Of a DNA stretch of 64,000 nt, positions 24,451 to 32,593 are shown piece by piece. Position numbers and translations under genes: made by a program. The first letter of the stretch is position 1; each line of letters opens with the position of its first letter. This DNA comes from an uncultured Eubacteriales bacterium. GTDB lineage: Bacteria; Bacillota; Clostridia; Oscillospirales; CAG-272. Location of the stretch: assembly GCA_934446065.1 (NCBI GenBank), contig CAKSDP010000004.1, positions 1 through 64,000 on the forward strand. The letters are read 5' to 3'. Under the pieces are notes generated by a model that saw only the letters and a program-made list of their open reading frames with translations, ran no database searches and was not told the origin of the DNA.

Positions 24451-26703
24451 TTATTTTGCGGACGGTTTTGTCATTCTTACCGTAGGCGATGTTCCGTCGA
24501 TGTCGCGGCACGACAGCAGGAACACCTGATATCCGGAGCCTTCGAGGATCTCTATTGCCGCATCCGTCCGCTCGGGATCCATGAACGCCAGCCCCTCGTC
24601 AAATACGAGCGGGGGACGGCTTTTTCCGAGCACGACCTCGGCGAGGGCGAGTCTCAGGCACAGGTATGCGAGATCCTCCGTGCCGGAGGAGAGATGATCT
24701 CCGCTGTGCGTGCGCCCTCCGGATGTTGTGGAGATCGAAAAGTCGGCGCCGCCGCCGAGCGATTCGTAGTGGTTTTCGGTCGCGCGGCAGAACAGCTCGG
24801 ACGCTTTGCCAATTATCTTCGGCAGTATGCCGCGCCGCATATTCTCTCCCGCTTCGGCGAGCGTGCTCTCCGCAAGGACTGCGGCGTTGTGCCGCAGTTC
24901 GAGCGCTTCGAGCTTTCTCTCACAGGCTTCGAGCTCATCGTGGATGACGGACGGCATCACGGTCGCCGCACGTCTTGCCGCAAGCTCAATCTCGAGCGTG
25001 CGCTGCTTTTTCGTAAGCGCCTCAAGCTTCGCGCGGTTGAACATGGTCTCGTTTTTAATCTGCGCGGCGGCATTGTCGGAAATTGTGCCGTTTTCGGGCG
25101 CGGACGCAAGAAATTCACGCGCTTTGGCAAGGTTTTCTTTTGGTATATTTTCCCATAGAGCCGCTGACCTTGCGTGTGCGGCTTCAAAATTCCGCCTTGC
25201 GGCATCTGCCGCGCCCTGCTTCTCTCGTGCGCCCGCTATCGCTGCGGTAAGAGCCGCCGTGGCGTCTGTGCCGTCCGTGCCGCCGATTTTGCGAGCGAGT
25301 GCGCGCGCGTTGTCCTCGAGCGACTGAGCCTGCGTGCGCGACTGATCGAGCAGTGCTGCCGTGCTGTCGGCGACTCGCCGCATTTCCCGCGCCTTGTCGG
25401 TGTCGGCGAGAACGTCATCGACTGCGAGCGCAAGCTCGTCCTCCGTCATGACGTCGAATTCGTCGAGAATGGCGTTCACCGTCCGCGCCGATTTTGATCT
25501 CAGCGCAAAGAATATTCCGCAGAGGCTGAGCGCGGCGGCTGCCGCACCGAGACCGGCGAGAAACAGCTGATCTTTCATATAATAAAGTATCCCGGCTGCA
25601 GCTCCCCCGAGTGCCGCGACTGCGGCGAATACCGTGCCGAGCGCTGTGAACTTTGCGCGGCTGTGCATTTTTGTGCGGTATTTCTCAAGGCTTCTCTCGG
25701 GATCCTCGTGATTTGTGTTCCGCTCGAGCTTCGCTGCGCCGAATTCAAGCTCGCGCAGCCGATCCTCAAGATTGTCAACGCGGCGCCATTCTGCGTCGAT
25801 CTGCGAGATGAGCGCACCGCCGTTGTCGATGTCGTGCGGGTCAGCACAGCCCGCGAGCGCTTCGCGGAGGCTGCGTTCTGCCGCCGCCGCCGCTTTATCG
25901 GCGCGTTCCGCTTCCTCGCCCGAGCGCACTACCGTTCGCGCGTCTATCATTTCGAGAATTTTCTCGGATTTTGCTACGTCCGAAGCAAGCGCGGCTTCGG
26001 CATCCTCGCATTTCGTTAGCTTTCCCTCAAGCTCGATTATCTCGGACGCCGCCCTCGATGATTCTTCGAGAGCCGTGCGAAGCTGTGATTCGCGTTCGCG
26101 CATTGCTGCGATCTCACCGCCGCCGCCGTTCTTGTGCTGGAGCGAGCGTCTGTATTTCTCGAGCAGCTCCGCCGCTTTTTTCACGCTTACCGTTTCGTCG
26201 GCGGAGAACATCAGATTCTCTACCGCTGCCGCGGTGGTTGCACCGTCAATGCGGACTCCGTTGGACTGACCGCAGAACACGGTGTTTACGAACACCTGCT
26301 CCGGCACGCCGAACAGCTCCTCGCCGGGGCAGCGCTCGATCTCCGGCCGCCGCTCGCCTGTGAGCGCATCGGTGACGCTTATACTCTCTCTTGCACTCTC
26401 CCTGCCGCCTGCCTTTGATGTCACGTATATCGAGCGCTCGATGCGAAGATCACCTTTGTCGGTGCGCACAACGAGAAATCCTTCGGCGGCACCGCGATCG
26501 AAGTTGACGTATTTCTTCCGCTCGGATATCCTGCCGTCGATGCTCCTGCCGGACAGCCCGTAGAATATGAATTTTATAAACATCGCAAGGGAAGTCTTGC
26601 CGCTCTCGTTTTCCCCGACTATCAGGTTGAACCCGGGATAAAGCTCCGCGTCAAAGTTGACGAGCGGCCCGAACGATGTGATATGTATCTGCTTAATTAT
26701 CAT
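24451..26703 (-). CDS. SMC/RecN-like ATPase, YhaN type
   Basis: The 750-residue product has the Walker A motif GENESGKTS (30-38), then FIFYGL.GRS. Long coiled-coil arms run through the middle and contain two adjacent hydrophobic helices (about 345-400). A C-terminal signature and Walker B follow (LSSGTEDLAYLCLRLALAE and PLVFDEGLAFMD). YhaN pairs with the metallophosphatase YhaO, whose gene lies directly upstream, resembling an SbcCD/Rad50-Mre11-type DNA end processor with a membrane-linked hinge. The helices in the coiled coil are expected for this branch. Role in repair is inferred from the pair. Confidence 0.82.
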   Translation of the reverse strand: MIIKQIHITSFGPLVNFDAELYPGFNLIVGENESGKTSLAMFIKFIFYGLSGRSIDGRISERKKYVNFDRGAAEGFLVVRTDKGDLRIERSIYVTSKAGGRESARESISVTDALTGERRPEIERCPGEELFGVPEQVFVNTVFCGQSNGVRIDGATTAAAVENLMFSADETVSVKKAAELLEKYRRSLQHKNGGGGEIAAMRERESQLRTALEESSRAASEIIELEGKLTKCEDAEAALASDVAKSEKILEMIDARTVVRSGEEAERADKAAAAAERSLREALAGCADPHDIDNGGALISQIDAEWRRVDNLEDRLRELEFGAAKLERNTNHEDPERSLEKYRTKMHSRAKFTALGTVFAAVAALGGAAAGILYYMKDQLFLAGLGAAAAALSLCGIFFALRSKSARTVNAILDEFDVMTEDELALAVDDVLADTDKAREMRRVADSTAALLDQSRTQAQSLEDNARALARKIGGTDGTDATAALTAAIAGAREKQGAADAARRNFEAAHARSAALWENIPKENLAKAREFLASAPENGTISDNAAAQIKNETMFNRAKLEALTKKQRTLEIELAARRAATVMPSVIHDELEACERKLEALELRHNAAVLAESTLAEAGENMRRGILPKIIGKASELFCRATENHYESLGGGADFSISTTSGGRTHSGDHLSSGTEDLAYLCLRLALAEVVLGKSRPPLVFDEGLAFMDPERTDAAIEILEGSGYQVFLLSCRDIDGTSPTVRMTKPSAK

Positions 26704-26738
26704 TTATATACCTATATTATTATGTGTTGTTTTGCTTG

Positions 26739-27854
26739 TCAGATCTCCGCGCTTTCGCCCGCGAGAGCGGACAGCCCCATTCTCAGGGCGAGCACTGCCG
26801 TGCGTCTCTCCTTTTCGTCGGCGGACGAGAGCATAGGCGCGAGCAGTCTGCAATATTCGCCGCGAATGCTCATGTCGCCCTCCGCGAACGCGAGGGAAGG
26901 CGTTGTCTCGTCCCGGATCGTCACCGAGTAAAACTCGGGCAGCGCCGCGGTCAGCCGATCGGGATCTACTGCTGCGTCGTCGGCGATAATTCCGGTGAGC
27001 GTCAGGCGCAGCACCGTGTCCCGTTCAAGACCCGCCACAGCTGTTCGCACAGCTTCAACTATTTCGGTTTCCGATGCCGCTCCGGCGAGCGGAACCCGAA
27101 TATCCGCATACACACGCCGGCAGAACCGCTTGTGCGTTACGTTCACGCTTTTGCGTGAACCGTCCTGCGTGATCTCGACGATCGCCGCGCCAAGCTCGCC
27201 GCACTCGCCGAAATCGCGTCCTTCCGGACAGCCGCAGTAGGCGTATGTGCATTTTCCGGCGATCCCGCCGTACAGCAGGGGATCGTGAATGTGTCCGAGC
27301 GCGGCATAGTCTGCGCCGAAAGCCGCAAGCTGTTCTTTTGATATCGGCTCGTACTTCGATACCGGTGACGCCATATCACCGTGACAGAGCAAAATGTTTA
27401 TGCGATCGCTTTCGTGAACGAACTCGCCGATGAGCGGCGACGTTGTCATTTCAGGGCTTGTGAATGCGTAACCGTAGACGTCCGTGCCGATCTCGTCGAG
27501 CGAGATGCGGCTCACTCTTTCTTCCGTGAAGATGTGCACGTTCGGCAAAAAATCGGTGCTCGACCATATCCCGCGCCCGTCAGCCGGATCGTGATTGCCG
27601 GGCGCAATCACAACCGGGCACTTCAGTGTTGCAAGCTCATCTGCGACGAGCCGCACGGTCTCGCTTGTCGCGAATCTTTGATCTGTCAGATCCCCCGCGA
27701 TGAGAAACAGATCGATCGCTGTGTCGCGTGCATATTTTACGATCGACGAGAATGTTTGGCGAAGCTCATCGCGCCTCTTTGCGGCGAGCTTCGGGTCAAG
27801 CCCGCTGAACGGCGTATCGAGATGCACGTCGCCTGTATGTAATATTCGGATCAT
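26739..27854 (-). CDS. DNA repair exonuclease, SbcD/Mre11-like (YhaO type)
   Basis: The 371-residue calcineurin-like phosphoesterase has all metal motifs: HTGDVHLD (6-13), AGDLTD near 53, APGNHDP near 84, the LLCHGDM histidine and LGHIHDP near 185. Family members have a nuclease core plus a C-terminal cap and work with a YhaN/SbcC-type ATPase. That partner is encoded 35 bases downstream. First gene of the long minus-strand series, with a strong promoter. Confidence 0.88.
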   Translation of the reverse strand: MIRILHTGDVHLDTPFSGLDPKLAAKRRDELRQTFSSIVKYARDTAIDLFLIAGDLTDQRFATSETVRLVADELATLKCPVVIAPGNHDPADGRGIWSSTDFLPNVHIFTEERVSRISLDEIGTDVYGYAFTSPEMTTSPLIGEFVHESDRINILLCHGDMASPVSKYEPISKEQLAAFGADYAALGHIHDPLLYGGIAGKCTYAYCGCPEGRDFGECGELGAAIVEITQDGSRKSVNVTHKRFCRRVYADIRVPLAGAASETEIVEAVRTAVAGLERDTVLRLTLTGIIADDAAVDPDRLTAALPEFYSVTIRDETTPSLAFAEGDMSIRGEYCRLLAPMLSSADEKERRTAVLALRMGLSALAGESAEI

Positions 27855-27884
27855 ATGTCCTCCGATAGAATTCTGTTACATATT

Positions 27885-27913
27885 ATTATAGCACCTATCC
27901 CCGCCGAATTCAA
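27885..27913 (-). promoter_or_regulatory. Sigma-A promoter for the yhaO-yhaN series
   Basis: On the minus strand TTGAAT (27908-27913) and TATAAT (27885-27890) are 17 bases apart, with GGAGGACAT ahead of the ATG. It lies back to back with the parAB promoter, the parS sites between. Confidence 0.75.
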
Positions 27914-27949
27914 CAGTAATTTTTATCGGCTTTGTTTGCTAAAACGAAA

Positions 27950-27963
27950 GTTTCACGTGAAAC
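27950..27963. other. parS: parS centromere site 1
   Basis: GTTTCACGTGAAAC is a perfect 14-bp palindrome matching the core of the near-universal Spo0J/ParB site TGTTTCACGTGAAACA (15 of 16 here, with A for the first T). It lies 165 bases before parA. Confidence 0.95.
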
Positions 27964-27995
27964 AATTTTTGACACATCGGGCGACAAACCGAAAA

Positions 27996-28009
27996 GTTTC
28001 ACGTGAAAC
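27996..28009. other. parS: parS centromere site 2
   Basis: A second perfect GTTTCACGTGAAAC lies 46 bases centre to centre from the first, on the same helical face within about half a turn. Paired sites near parAB suggest the main nucleation point for ParB spreading and proximity to the replication origin. Confidence 0.95.
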
Positions 28010-28042
28010 AATAATATTTTTTGCAAAATTACTGTCCGCTCA

Positions 28043-28071
28043 TTGATTTTGAGAGAGAGGTGTGATAAAAT
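28043..28071 (+). promoter_or_regulatory. Promoter of parAB
   Basis: TTGATT (28043-28048) and TAAAAT (28066-28071) are 17 bases apart, 34 bases downstream of parS site 2. ParB spreading could repress it. Confidence 0.65.
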
Positions 28072-28114
28072 AATAAGACAACGTGACAAAAAGACAAAAT
28101 GAATCGGATGAAAA

Positions 28115-28885
28115 ATGAAAGCATATATTATATCATTTGCGAATCAGAAGGGCGGCGTCGGAAAGACCACGTCAGCGGTGAACACAGCCGCTGCGGTAGC
28201 CGCAACGGGGAAGCGTGTGCTACTCGTTGATCTTGATCCGCAGGGCAACGCCACAAGCGGTGTCGGAATCAATAAAAAGACCGTAAAATGCTCGGTGTAC
28301 GATGCGCTCGTCGGCGGATGCGATACACATGACGCGATCCTCGCGACGGAGTTCCGCAATCTGTGGGTGATGCCCACGCTGATCTCGCTCGCCGGAGCGG
28401 AGTTTGATCTCTTCGAGATGGAGGAGCGTGAGTACGCACTGCGGCGTGTGCTTGAGCCGATTCTCGAAGACTACGACTACATATTCATCGACTGCCCGCC
28501 GTCGCTCGGACTTCTTACCGTGAATGCGCTGTCGGCAAGCGACGGTGCGATAATCCCGATGCAGTGCGAGTATTACGCACTTGAGGGACTGACGCAGCTT
28601 ACCATGACGATACGCAAGGTAAAACAGCTGTACAACGATCGTCTTGGCATCACGGGCATACTTATCACGATGCACAACGGCAGACTCAACCTTGCAAATC
28701 AGGTTCAGCATGAGCTGAAAAAATACTACGGGGACAAGCTGTTTCGCACAGTGATCTCAAGAAACGTAAGACTGTCGGAGGCGCCGAGCTACGGAATGCC
28801 GATCTACGCATACGACAAGTATTCCAAAGGAAGCCTTGCGTACATGGAGGTCGCAAAGGAAGTTCTCGAAAGAACGGGAATATGA
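28115..28885 (+). CDS. parA: ParA/Soj chromosome partitioning ATPase
   Basis: The 256-residue product has the deviant Walker A KGGVGKTT (12-19), VLLVDLDPQGNAT, the Walker B FIDCPPSLGLLT and the late KYSKGSLAYMEVAKEVL end of chromosomal Soj. It binds DNA as an ATP dimer, and ParB stimulates hydrolysis. In B. subtilis it also tunes DnaA. The start has only a modest binding site (GGATG). Its stop overlaps an ATGA near the parB start. Confidence 0.96.
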   Translation: MKAYIISFANQKGGVGKTTSAVNTAAAVAATGKRVLLVDLDPQGNATSGVGINKKTVKCSVYDALVGGCDTHDAILATEFRNLWVMPTLISLAGAEFDLFEMEEREYALRRVLEPILEDYDYIFIDCPPSLGLLTVNALSASDGAIIPMQCEYYALEGLTQLTMTIRKVKQLYNDRLGITGILITMHNGRLNLANQVQHELKKYYGDKLFRTVISRNVRLSEAPSYGMPIYAYDKYSKGSLAYMEVAKEVLERTGI

Positions 28886-28905
28886 TCAGGAGAAAGGACA
28901 TTACA

Positions 28906-29775
28906 ATGCCTAAGAGAGAAGGATACAGGGGGCTTGGAAATCTGTTTGATGAGGCGGCACCCGAGGAGAAGAACGGCGTCACGATGCTGAAGCTTGCCGA
29001 CGTTGAGCCGAAGAAGGATCAGCCGCGCAAGCAGTTTGAGGCGGAGCCGCTGTCACAGCTTGCCGAGTCAATTGCACAGCACGGCGTGCTTCAGCCGATA
29101 ATCGTTCGCCCGGCAACGCAGGGAATGTACGAGATAATCGCCGGCGAGCGCCGTTGGAGGGCGTCACGCCTTGCGGGACTGTCGGAGATACCCGCGATTG
29201 TCATGGAAGCGGACGAGCTGAAGGCAGCGCAGGTCGCGCTGATCGAGAATATTCAGAGGGAAAATCTGAATCCGTTTGAGGAAGCGGGAGCCTATGACGA
29301 GCTTATGCGCACGTACGGCATGAGCCAGGAGGAGGTCGCAGCCAAGCTCGGCAAGAGCCGCAGCGCGGTCGCCAATGCCGTAAGGCTGCTCGATCTGCCG
29401 GACGAGGTGTCGGAGCTTATCCGTGCGGGCAAGCTGTCGGCGGGACACGGACGCACCCTTCTCGGATTGAAGAACCGCGACGTGATGCTTCCGCTCGCGA
29501 ATAAGATAATAAAGCGCAATCTCTCCGTGCGCGAGACCGAAGCGGCGGTGAAGCGCGAGAACAGGCAGCTCGCACAGGGCGACGACAGCCCCGTGATCGA
29601 GGGAGTCACAGTCAATTATATCGAGGAGCTTGAACGCCGCGTGACTTCGATCACGGGCAAGCGCGTGCGCATCATCTCCGGCAAGGGCAGACACGTCGTG
29701 CAGATCGAGTACGCCGATAACGGTGACCTCGAGGAGCTGCTCGAGCGCATCTGCGGAGCAAAAATCACGGAATAA
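28906..29775 (+). CDS. parB: ParB/Spo0J partition protein, CTP-dependent
   Basis: The 289-residue product is called from ATG 28906 (MPKREGYRGLGNLF), behind AAAGGA and matching the family start. An ATG eight codons earlier overlaps parA. Motifs: QPRKQF, the CTP-binding GERRWRA (80-86), a helix-turn-helix MSQEEVAAKLGKSRSAVANAVRLL (about 133-156) and a C-terminal dimerisation domain. ParB binds parS at 27950-28009, closes as a CTP clamp and loads SMC. Sporulating bacteria use it for origin placement. Confidence 0.95.
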   Translation: MPKREGYRGLGNLFDEAAPEEKNGVTMLKLADVEPKKDQPRKQFEAEPLSQLAESIAQHGVLQPIIVRPATQGMYEIIAGERRWRASRLAGLSEIPAIVMEADELKAAQVALIENIQRENLNPFEEAGAYDELMRTYGMSQEEVAAKLGKSRSAVANAVRLLDLPDEVSELIRAGKLSAGHGRTLLGLKNRDVMLPLANKIIKRNLSVRETEAAVKRENRQLAQGDDSPVIEGVTVNYIEELERRVTSITGKRVRIISGKGRHVVQIEYADNGDLEELLERICGAKITE

Positions 29776-29833
29776 TCCAAAAACACGAAATCGACCGGCA
29801 GTCGCCGGAGCAGATATTTGAAAGGACAAAACA

Positions 29834-31108
29834 ATGATCGACATTAAGTTTCTGAGAGAGAATCCCGATATCGTAAAGGAAAACATTAAGAAGAAGTTCG
29901 AGGATCACAAGCTTCCGCTTGTTGACGAGGTGATCGCGCTCGACGCCGAAAGCCGCCGCACACAGACCGAGGCGAGCGAGCTTCGCGCGTCGCGCAACAA
30001 GAACTCCAAGGAGATCGGCAACCTCATGAAGGCGGGACGCCGCGATGAGGCTGAGGAGCTGAAGGCTAAGGTCAATGCCGACGCCGACAGACTCGCCGAG
30101 CTTGAGGCAAAGGAGACGGAGCTTGCCGCAAAGGTGCGCAAGATCATGCTCACGATCCCGAATATCATAGACCCGTCCGTGCCGATCGGTAAAGACGATT
30201 CCGAGAACGTCGAGGTAGAGCGCTTCGGCGAGCCGGTCGTGCCCGATTTTGAGATCCCGTATCACACCGAGATCATGGAGCGCCTGAACGGTATCGACCT
30301 CGACAGCGCGCGCCGCGTCGCAGGAAACGGATTCTACTACTTCACCGGCGATATCGCGAGACTTCACTCCGCCGTGCTCACATATGCACGCGATTTCATG
30401 ATAAACAAGGGATTTACGTACTGCATCCCTCCGTTCATGATCCGCTCCGACGTTGTGACCGGTGTCATGAGCTTTGACGAGATGAGCGCAATGATGTACA
30501 AGATCGAGGGCGAGGATCTCTACCTCATCGGTACGAGCGAGCACTCCATGATCGGCAGATTCATGGATACCACGCTTGATGAAGCGAAGCTCCCGCTCAC
30601 GCTGACGAGCTATTCTCCCTGCTTCCGCAAGGAGAAGGGCGCTCACGGTATCGAGGAGCGCGGCGTGTACCGCATCCACCAGTTTGAAAAGCAGGAGATG
30701 ATTGTCATCTGCCGCCCCGAGGAAAGTTTTGATTGGTTTAACAAAATGTGGCAGTATACCGTTGAGCTGTTCCGCTCGATGGATATTCCCGTCCGCACGC
30801 TCGAGTGCTGCTCCGGCGACCTCGCCGACCTCAAAGTCAAGTCGATCGACGTCGAGGCGTGGTCCCCGAGACAGAAGACGTATTTCGAGGTCGGAAGCTG
30901 CTCGAACCTCGGTGATGCACAGGCTCGACGCCTCGGCATCCGCGTGAAGGGCGACTCCAAGTCTTATGCGCATACGCTGAACAATACCGTTGTTGCTCCC
31001 CCGAGAATGCTTATCGCGTTCCTCGAGAACAACCTGCAGGCTGACGGTTCCGTGAAGATCCCCGAGGTGCTCCGCCCCTATATGGGCGGCAAGACCGAGA
31101 TCAGATAA
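29834..31108 (+). CDS. serS: Seryl-tRNA synthetase
   Basis: The 424-residue product has the N-terminal antiparallel coiled-coil arm (about 27-100) that holds the long variable arm of tRNA-Ser. The class II core has LIGTSEHSMIG, PCFRKEKGAHGIEERGVYR-type motif 2 and motif 3 DAQARRLGIRVKG...SYAHTLNNT. Length and all motifs are standard. The ATG follows GAAAGGAC. Confidence 0.97.
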   Translation: MIDIKFLRENPDIVKENIKKKFEDHKLPLVDEVIALDAESRRTQTEASELRASRNKNSKEIGNLMKAGRRDEAEELKAKVNADADRLAELEAKETELAAKVRKIMLTIPNIIDPSVPIGKDDSENVEVERFGEPVVPDFEIPYHTEIMERLNGIDLDSARRVAGNGFYYFTGDIARLHSAVLTYARDFMINKGFTYCIPPFMIRSDVVTGVMSFDEMSAMMYKIEGEDLYLIGTSEHSMIGRFMDTTLDEAKLPLTLTSYSPCFRKEKGAHGIEERGVYRIHQFEKQEMIVICRPEESFDWFNKMWQYTVELFRSMDIPVRTLECCSGDLADLKVKSIDVEAWSPRQKTYFEVGSCSNLGDAQARRLGIRVKGDSKSYAHTLNNTVVAPPRMLIAFLENNLQADGSVKIPEVLRPYMGGKTEIR

Positions 31109-31133
31109 TCTTTGCGGCGGAGAGGACGAACAC

Positions 31134-31631
31134 ATGGAATTTCTCAAAGAATTTTTTGAAGCGCTGTACCCAACATACGACTATGCAAATCTGAAATCTC
31201 CGCTGTTTTTCTTCAATCTCAATTATTTCCTCGCGGCGCTGTATATCGGCATAGTGGTGGGAATTGCGCTTATGGCGTACAGACAAACGCACCTCGGCCG
31301 TGCGGTCCGTGCGATCATCACGGCAGGCGCCCATTCGGATGAGCGCGCACAGACCGCAGAGGAGCTTGGGATTGCGAAATCCTGGACGCTGAAGCACGCG
31401 CTGAAGCGGGAGCGCTTCGGCTCGCTCGTGCATAAGACCGATGACGGACGCTACTTTATCCCGGAGGAGCGCCGGATCGAAGCCGAAACGCGCTACGGCG
31501 AGCGTCGGCACACGGTGCTGTACGTCGTCGTGTGGGCGATAGTGCTGATTCCCGTGTTTTTGGGTTTCCGTGCGCTTATCCCGTGGATACTCAAGATGCT
31601 TGATAACTTTGTCGGCGGCCTTGCAGGCTGA
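31134..31631 (+). CDS. Two-helix membrane protein of unknown function
   Basis: The 165-residue product has membrane helices at about 30-47 (NYFLAALYIGIVVGIALMAY) and 126-148 (VLYVVVWAIVLIPVFLGF). Between them lies a basic cytoplasmic or exposed domain (LGRAVRAIITAGAHSDERAQTAEEL, then WTLKHALKRERFG). The middle reads like a small helix-turn-helix (QTAEELGIAKSWTLKHAL) followed by a wing-like DDGRYFIPEE. I do not recognise the family. The MORN gene follows after 21 bases and may share the unit. Confidence 0.65.
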   Translation: MEFLKEFFEALYPTYDYANLKSPLFFFNLNYFLAALYIGIVVGIALMAYRQTHLGRAVRAIITAGAHSDERAQTAEELGIAKSWTLKHALKRERFGSLVHKTDDGRYFIPEERRIEAETRYGERRHTVLYVVVWAIVLIPVFLGFRALIPWILKMLDNFVGGLAG

Positions 31632-31652
31632 CCTTGTACAGGAGATAGGATT

Positions 31653-32507
31653 ATGGTAAGACAGAACAGACGGCCGAAGAAGCATCGCTCGGCGAAGCAG
31701 GTGCTTCTCACCACATTCATATGTGCGGCGGTGTCGGTGCTCGGCATCGTGCTGATCCTGTTTTTCTGCGGGGTCAGATATATGTCGCTCACAACGGCGG
31801 ACGGCGGAAAGGTGAAGTTCTTCGGAATGGTGGACGACGCGGGACGCCCGAAAAACGGCAAGATCGTCTACTCGATCGGGCTTCACGCGAACGTGGATTC
31901 CGCTGTCGGCGGTATCACGTATTCAAACGGCGATATCTACGAGGGCGGCCTCGACGGCGTGCTGAAGAGCGGCGAGGGTAAGATGCTCTACGCCAACGGC
32001 GATACGTATATCGGCAACTGGAGCGGCGACCTCATAAACGGAGAGGGAACGTATACGTTCGTCAACGGTGATACGTATTCCGGCTCCTTCAAAAACGGAC
32101 TCAAGGACGGAGAGGGAACGTACACGCTGAAGGACGGCAGCACCTATATCGGCTCGTTCAGCAACGGCATGAGAAGCGGCCACGGAGAGATGACGCTTGC
32201 CTCCGGCGATACGTACGTCGGCACCTTCGACCGCGATATGAAGAGCGGCGAGGGCACGTATACATGGGCGAGCGGCGACAGCTACACCGGACAGTACGAG
32301 AACGACGTTTGCAGCGGCACGGGCGTGTTCCGCTGGGCAAACGGTGAGGTGTACGAGGGCGAGTTCAAGTTCAACACGCTGTACGGCAACGGAAAATATA
32401 CCTGGCCGGACGGCAGGGTCTACGAGGGATATTTCGAGAACGGGATGATCGTCCGCGTGGACTCCGACAACGGAGTCGGCGAGGACCCCGGCATCATCGG
32501 AAACTGA
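31653..32507 (+). CDS. Membrane-anchored MORN-repeat protein
   Basis: The 284-residue product has a basic start, one membrane helix (about 17-38, VLLTTFICAAVSVLGIVLILFF) and a short linker. About eight MORN repeats (near 88-265) follow, each of roughly 23 residues with a YxGxxxxGxxxGxGxYxxxxG plan, for example NGDTYIGNW and NGDTYSGSF. MORN repeats form an elongated beta meander used for protein or lipid contacts. The orientation suggests they lie outside the cell. Function unknown; it is near-complete and not truncated. Confidence 0.85.
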   Translation: MVRQNRRPKKHRSAKQVLLTTFICAAVSVLGIVLILFFCGVRYMSLTTADGGKVKFFGMVDDAGRPKNGKIVYSIGLHANVDSAVGGITYSNGDIYEGGLDGVLKSGEGKMLYANGDTYIGNWSGDLINGEGTYTFVNGDTYSGSFKNGLKDGEGTYTLKDGSTYIGSFSNGMRSGHGEMTLASGDTYVGTFDRDMKSGEGTYTWASGDSYTGQYENDVCSGTGVFRWANGEVYEGEFKFNTLYGNGKYTWPDGRVYEGYFENGMIVRVDSDNGVGEDPGIIGN

Positions 32508-32531
32508 ATGTAATCTGAATCTGAAAAGGAA

Positions 32532-32582
32532 AGAAAGCGGCTGTGACTGCGCGCCTCACGCGTGCGTGAGCGGTCGCTTTCT
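32532..32582 (+). terminator. Long hairpin between the MORN gene and rarA
   Basis: AGAAAGCG (32532-32539) pairs with CGCTTTCT (32575-32582), with an inner CTCACGC/GCGTGAG stem. A GAAAAGGAAAG purine run lies just before it and the rarA ATG just 11 bases after. It may end the upstream unit, or bring the distant purine-rich site close to the rarA start. Confidence 0.5.
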
Positions 32583-32593
32583 CTGTGTGAAAA

